NCBI RefSeq assembly: GCF_029227915.1
Contig: NC_079881.1
Location: 4,094,001 to 4,158,000, forward strand
Source: Hydractinia symbiolongicarpus
Lineage: Eukaryota > Cnidaria > Hydrozoa > Anthoathecata > Hydractiniidae
Reading direction: 5' to 3'
DNA: 64,000 nucleotides
Below are positions 59,151-64,000 of the stretch, piece by piece. Each line of letters opens with the position of its first letter. The stretch's first letter is position 1. Below the pieces are notes generated by a model. It did not search any database. It saw nothing but the letters and a program-made list of their open reading frames with translations, and was not told where the DNA came from. The position numbers and the translations under genes were made by a program.

Positions 59151-60659
59151 TTACTTGGAGCAAACAACACATTTCAGCAGATCTTCATGAAAAGGGGGAC
59201 ATGGAATCGTATCGCAATCAATCCTTAAGTGGGTCATGTACGTGGAAATAATCTCTCTTATCCCCGCATCTGAACTTGGATTCGCACCCATCGCTTGATC
59301 GTAAACGCATAAAATTTCGCTCTCTTTATTATCATGGTGATAATTCATCAAATAGCCTTGATACTCAATCCTCCACGACTTTGGACATTGCGTTCGGGAA
59401 GGTATCATTAATTTTGCAGACTTCCCTTCAATGTGGCATGCAGCACAAGGGACATATTTACGAGTACCAGTCAATTTTGAATATGAGGGAACAAATGGCT
59501 TCACAGTTGGAGGTGAAGTTGCATTTGTAAAAGGGATACCAGTCGTGGTTAGATTGGTGGAAGTATTCTTTGTACTTGAAGTAACGTTCAAATACACCGC
59601 TTTTGTAGTCTCACTTTCTTCTTCTTCTTCTTCTTTTTCTTCGCCTAACATGATACTATCTACATCACGTCCTGATCGTCTTCGCGATCTTGTTGATAAA
59701 GGCAAACATATTGGATTGGATCCACCTATACCAGTTTTATATTTGAACTTGCCAACGGAGACTTGACCTAAAGAAGAAATTCCTACTAGAAATTGTCACA
59801 GCAGTGACTTCATGGTTTCAGCTCTAGTTAACGAATGCAAAGTCTACCCTGCTCATCGCTTTGTAAAGCTGCTTTAGGATTTTTTTATTAACTTGTAGTT
59901 TTTTTTACCCCGATTCCTAGTAGGGTTTGTTTTGCAAAGCGTCGTAAAAACAGGCGTAAAAAGTGAGGTAAAAAGAGGCGATGTTACGTGTTTTAAGAGA
60001 TTGATCGCTAACATTTAAGAATAACTTTCAAGTGGCCGCGAAAAGTGTCATCTTTGTCCGGGATAAAAAGGCTAAGGCGGAAAACTATGACTGTTATTTA
60101 ATTTTGTCAGAAGATTTTTCCAATATAACGGCCCCCCTCCCCCTCCTAGTTACACCTCTACAATATTCATCAAATCTCAACTTTTATGTCGACATAATTT
60201 TTACAAGACGTTAAGATAATAACCTCCCATGCTCTTTTGCAGTCCACCCCTCAAGAAAGTAAAGAAATAAAAAACATTAATACTGTAGTTAATACCTGGA
60301 AAAATCCACAAAAGCCTAAACATTGATATAAAAGCATATGAAATACCTGAAAACAATATATCACTTGTAAACGGACAGGTTGAAGAGCCCCACATGGTGT
60401 AAACCAGATTAACAGCCTTCTTTGTAGTTCCTTTTTCTGCGGCATTTGGTGGTGTTACATAAGATTCTTTACAATTGCAGTCGCCTGCTTCTCCTTTTTG
60501 ACCAGTTCTTCCAGGCCGTCCAGGTGGGCCGTCTCTGCCCGTTGTTCCAGGTGACCCATCTATTCCCATTATCCCTAAGATGGAGTATATAATAAAGAGT
60601 ATATAATAAAGCAATTTTTTTAACGGGCTAGTTATAAGAAGGTTATGGTTGCAAAACAT
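59151..60659 (-). CDS. Short-chain collagen C4-like secreted or membrane protein
   Basis: Two exons are supported: 60347-60574 (or from a Met at 60657-60659) and 59151-59767, joined in phase (FS-G-QVSVGKF). The first has a short collagen tract of Gly-X-Y triplets (GIDGSPGTTGRDGPPGRPG), a CNCKE knot, then VYTMWGSSTCPFTSDILFSG. The second has NPICLPLS, VPCAACH, IPSRTQCPKSWRIEYQGYLMNYHH and a final LKCVVCSK. This Cys-rich C-terminal domain follows the collagen tract in sponge and cnidarian short-chain collagen C4-like proteins. The N-terminus is unsure: the frame stays open upstream through a hydrophobic stretch (LLYYILFIIYSIL) that could be a signal or anchor, but a possible acceptor at 60575-60576 suggests an upstream exon outside this model. 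Confidence 0.75.
59609..59691 (-). other. Insertion in the collagen C-terminal domain: dibasic site and acidic run
   Basis: Between NPICLPLS and VPCAACH, where relatives have a shorter loop, this protein has RSRRRSGR (59668-59691; RSRR fits a furin-type R-X-R-R site) and a Glu-rich run. A Ser/Thr-rich stretch with four N-glycosylation sequons (NVT, NTS, NLT, NAT) follows. Cleavage there would split the domain into two chains unless disulfides hold them. Confidence 0.6.
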
Positions 60660-61421
60660 AGGGCATTAGGAACGAGGTTGTGCAATCGTGCGGGGGATGA
60701 CATTACACTCTTACATGTGATTCAATTAATCAAATAACTTATGAGGATTTATTCCTCAGACTGTCCTTAAATTTTTTTTCGTTTGCCGCTTTCTGACCGG
60801 CCCTCGCAATTTCTCGCCGACCACAAAAAGTTTGGGTCGGGCTTTTTCAACATTTTTTTATTTTCCCAGTATTTCGCCGATTTCCAACCCAAAAACAATT
60901 AAACTGCTGCCTCAATTTTTTTCATAAAGTATAAGTATATTTAAATAAAAATATAGCAAACAAATTGCTAAGCAAATGAATAACCAAAACAACAAATTAT
61001 GCCGCGATACCGCACTTCAAGCGGCTACCAAATTTGTTTATATGTATCGGAGACTAAGAACGACAATAGACATCAGTTCTGAAGTGTAGCAATTGTAATG
61101 TGCATGCATATCCCGGAGGTAAAAAAAAAGAAGACCCAGCGAAGTACAGTAAAGCTAGGCTCACAAGAAGACCAGAGTAGACAGTAAAATCATATTTTCT
61201 TGTCGGACGAGAAGATAAAAAAAATAATCAGCTAAGCGACCGCCTCTGCAACAAAACTACGAGTCGGGAAACGGCAAACCAACAATTAATTTAGGATAGC
61301 CTCAATGAGAATTTTTTTACCCATCGCGGAATATAGATATGTTGCACCAGACCTTGTTTTTGAAGGCGAAAAGGTTCTGAGTACGAAGTTGTAAGTGCAT
61401 TGTGTATGCCGACTTTAGGTT
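60660..61421. other. Intergenic, no gene seen
   Basis: AT-rich sequence without a supported frame or RNA gene. If the collagen gene has an upstream signal-peptide exon it could lie here, but none was recognised. Confidence 0.5.
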
Positions 61422-61470
61422 GTTTAGAGTTCTTGTAATACCATTGGATGGTATTACAAGAACTCTAAAC
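61422..61470. repeat. Perfect hairpin, 23-bp arms, 3-nt loop
   Basis: Arms 61422-61444 and 61448-61470 are exact reverse complements around tgg. It lies immediately upstream of the intronless broken reading frame. Confidence 0.95.
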
Positions 61471-63070
61471 GCTGCTCTACTAGACAACTCCCGGCCACAT
61501 CCAACGGCCCACACAGTTTGCCATCTCCCTAATTTCCGTCACCTGGCTTGGGTTAACCCGGGACTGTGGCAACATTCACTCGCCCATGTTGATGTTATCG
61601 TGTGTCCCTCAGAATTATCAATAAAATAAATAACATTAGTGGGAGAAACCATACAAGCATCTATACCTTCGACCTCAAAGAAGACAAAGAAAAAAGACAA
61701 TGTCGAATTTGGCAAACACAGGAAGTTTCAAGAGAAAGTCGAAGTTGATCCAGATAAGATTACCAGTCAAAACAAAGTGGCAGCTAATAACGATGTTGAT
61801 AAATCTGAGGTAAAATGTGAAGATTGTAAAAGAAAAAATGATCAGGAAAACTCGGATGAGAAATCTAGTTAAGATGATTCGTTAGGAAAAGAAAAAGTCT
61901 GTGACGCGAAGAAGACGTTTAAAATTAACGATGCTGATGACATCACAGTGTCAGGAGACGCGAACGGAGTAAACGTCGTCGAGAAGAAGGACGAGGAGGT
62001 AAAGAATGATCAGAATAACAAGAAAAGCTGTACCAACGACGACGATGAAGAAAGGCTTGATGCAAATAAAACCGAGAAAGAAGTGATTAAGAAGAATGGT
62101 AATAACATGGTGGTTGACCAAAAGATGATAAATGAGAAGAATGATAAACAACAAAGTACGATTGGTTTCAACACCAAAACAGAGCCTATGGAATCCATAC
62201 CAGCGGTTCAAGAATGCTTGGTCATATCTCAATAACCGAGACATTGAGCGACACAGTTTTAATAAAAGGATAATCACTGGGTTTATGCAAGGTGTGTTGT
62301 CCAGAGCAATTTGTCAGTTGCAAATGGAAGATAACCTTGATCAAGATACTGCTTACAAGAATACGTCCACTGAAGATTTTAAGGAAGGACGTTTGCCCGC
62401 ACAATCAATGGATTCGGGAACCAAGAATATTGCTGCTAATATTGAGAAGAGTGTAGTGGTTCCTCAATCGGTTGAGGACCGGAGTGACACACAATTGATG
62501 GAAGAGGAAGATTTAGTTGCAGGCTTTGTACAAGGTGTCTTGTCTCAAGCTATTCATCAGCTGCAGGTAGAAGATAAGCAAGATAAAAACAATGTCTGCA
62601 AGACAACTGCAAGTTTTGAAGAAACTTTACCTGCTACAAAATCGACGAATTTAGATATGGATCATGTTGGTGCTAAAGTTGCTAAAGTTGCAAAATGTTT
62701 GGTCATTTCACAATCGCTTGGAGTCACAAACAACACTGACTTGGTAGATGACTACTTCATCACAGACTATGTGCAAGGTATCTTATCCCAAGCCATTCTT
62801 AAGCTGCAAATGGAAGGTAAACATGATCAAAACGTTGTCGCGAGGAAAAGTCGACTGGAAGTTTCCAGGAATGAATTGGATATGCCGAATCAATGTATTT
62901 CAATACCAGTTATGTTGTTGCTAAAGAAAACTCCAAAGCAAAAAAATGGTGAAGGTAATAAGGAGGTCTGGGAGGTGGAGAATTTAAAGGACGATAAAGA
63001 TGACAAGGTATCAAAGCATGATGATAATGTAAAGAAAAGGAAACGATGTAGACGTAATACGTGGGTGTGA
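61471..63070 (+). pseudogene. Intronless, broken frame with three AKAP-like helix repeats
   Basis: One frame runs from before 61471 to 62235 with TAA at 61627-61629 and 61870-61872, then continues in another frame to the stop at 63068-63070. Composition is Lys/Asp/Asn-rich and low-complexity. Three units of about 80 residues recur, each with CLVISQ (or VVVPQ) and a helix: IITGFMQGVLSRAICQLQ (62273), LVAGFVQGVLSQAIHQLQ (62513), FITDYVQGILSQAILKLQ (62756). Each fits the pattern hydrophobic-xx-hydrophobic pair-xx-pair-xx-hydrophobic of PKA RII-binding helices. In unit 1 CLVISQ lies in a different frame from its helix, proving a frameshift. The lack of introns suggests a retroposed copy. The parent gene is not identified. 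Confidence 0.5.
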
Positions 63071-64000
63071 GGAGGGACATGAAGTTAAACAAGTTGAAGT
63101 GTCTACACAATAACGTGGAGTTTGAGGAATTTGTAGTTGGGGGATGGAGGAGAGCGTGAGGGAGGAGAGCGTGATTAAGGAAGCGTGATTGAGGAGAACG
63201 TGATGTATGCTGATATGCGCAAACTTTTCTGTCATTACTTCAAGACTAGCAAACAGCGAGGCTAATGCATTGCACTGGCAAAATGAAAGTTTATTGGGAA
63301 AAAATTGAGACTGGTTTTAGAAAGATGTATGTAATGTACAGAAAGCGTTTATAAAGAGCTGACCCGGTTAATGCAATGTACTGGCAAAATGAAAGTTTAC
63401 TAGGAAAAGATAGAGACTGCTTTTAAATGGAAAACGTTTATGAAAAGCTAACCCGGTTGATTTATGTTAGTTGAAAAATACGGATACGGTTTCAAATTTA
63501 TTTATGTTTTTATGCGTTGTTTAAAGTGCTGTTCAAAGGGACACCCGTGGGCCTTTAGGTCAAGGAACCCTTTTTATGTGTTTTTTACCCTCTATAATTG
63601 GGCAGTTTTTTGTGACTATATCTTACGGGATATGCCTTAGTTTATGCAATGATTTCCAGGTTCAAACTGCGATATTGCTGCGCGCACTATAGATGTCTTG
63701 TCACCTGTATATAAACGTTTGCAAAGCTTTGCGGATTTTGAACAAGCGCACATGTTCTTGTAAGTAAAAAAAGAAGAACCATAGGTGATGAGATTGCTCT
63801 CATTAATATTTTTTGGAAACATAAGACCCAAAAGGTCATGAAAGAAATTATTTTTGACTATATTCTTTATTTTAAAGAAAATGTTTAAGCTAATATTTCG
63901 TTACTTCAACGGGTGTATTTGATTTTTATGGTTTGTGGTTTATATTTTGTGCCTACAGAAATGCGTGCGCATGTCTATTGTACTCAACGCAAAGTCAAAG
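63071..64000. repeat. Direct repeats at the right edge
   Basis: Three short gagagcgtga units lie at 63140-63205. A block of about 60 bp (actggcaaaatgaaagttta) occurs at about 63262-63320 and again at 63369-63428, each followed by agctgacccggtt or agctaacccggtt. No gene is supported. Confidence 0.7.

Noticed and set aside
59276-59766. Plus-strand frames opposite the collagen exon
   Set aside because: They are antisense shadows; the minus strand carries the conserved Cys pattern.
62910-63235. Minus-strand frames opposite the AKAP-like sequence
   Set aside because: They are antisense shadows of a Lys/Asp-rich region with no motif or splice support.
1-64000. CRISPR arrays, bacterial operons, ribosome binding sites, phage or plasmid features
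   Set aside because: Intron-rich animal genes and eukaryotic transposons fill the window; the tandem repeats lack spacer-like unique units.

Overview
The window is eukaryotic nuclear DNA from an animal. It is AT-rich, its genes have many small GT-AG exons in long introns, and it carries several kinds of transposon. The gene set (a ciliary IFT140, a PI-specific phospholipase C, a claudin/PMP22-like tetraspan protein and a short-chain collagen C4-like protein of the type common in sponges and cnidarians) and a Penelope-like element point to an early-branching metazoan, most likely a medusozoan cnidarian. The taxon is an inference.

Left part (1-8.2 kb): the edge holds a decayed Penelope-like retroelement with an inverted copy of one of its segments. 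Next come a minus-strand claudin-like gene (2457-2945), a 134-bp Helitron-like element and a patchwork of duplicated non-coding blocks.

8.2-26.4 kb, minus strand: one gene of about 25 exons encoding a phospholipase C. Domain order is PH, PH, EF-hand region, catalytic X, short acidic linker, catalytic Y, C2. All visible catalytic residues are kept. The extra N-terminal PH domain is unusual. Introns hold Helitron-like elements, tRNA-derived SINEs and microsatellites. The C2 end is disturbed: a 457-bp tandem duplication carries a partial exon copy, and the last C2 strands cannot be joined without an in-frame TAA.

26.5-35.1 kb: a long intergenic stretch with a cluster of hairpins (including a perfect 58-bp palindrome), a SINE and a fragment of a LINE-type reverse transcriptase.

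35.1-57.5 kb, plus strand: a complete IFT140 gene. Thirty-two exons join in phase to 1446 codons, close to the human length; one extra in-frame 78-bp candidate cassette exon lies between exons 19 and 20. Introns hold a TIR transposon, a Helitron-like end, tandem repeats and hairpins.

57.5-64 kb: a minus-strand short-chain collagen C4-like gene with an unusual acidic, Ser/Thr-rich insertion, then an intronless plus-strand reading frame broken by two stops and at least one frameshift. Its three ~80-residue repeats each contain an amphipathic helix matching the RII-binding pattern of A-kinase anchoring proteins.

The four protein genes are not an operon and have unrelated roles. The claudin, PLC and IFT140 start codons each lie 10-41 nt after a consensus 3' splice site, which fits spliced-leader trans-splicing (known in hydrozoans) or short 5'UTR introns.
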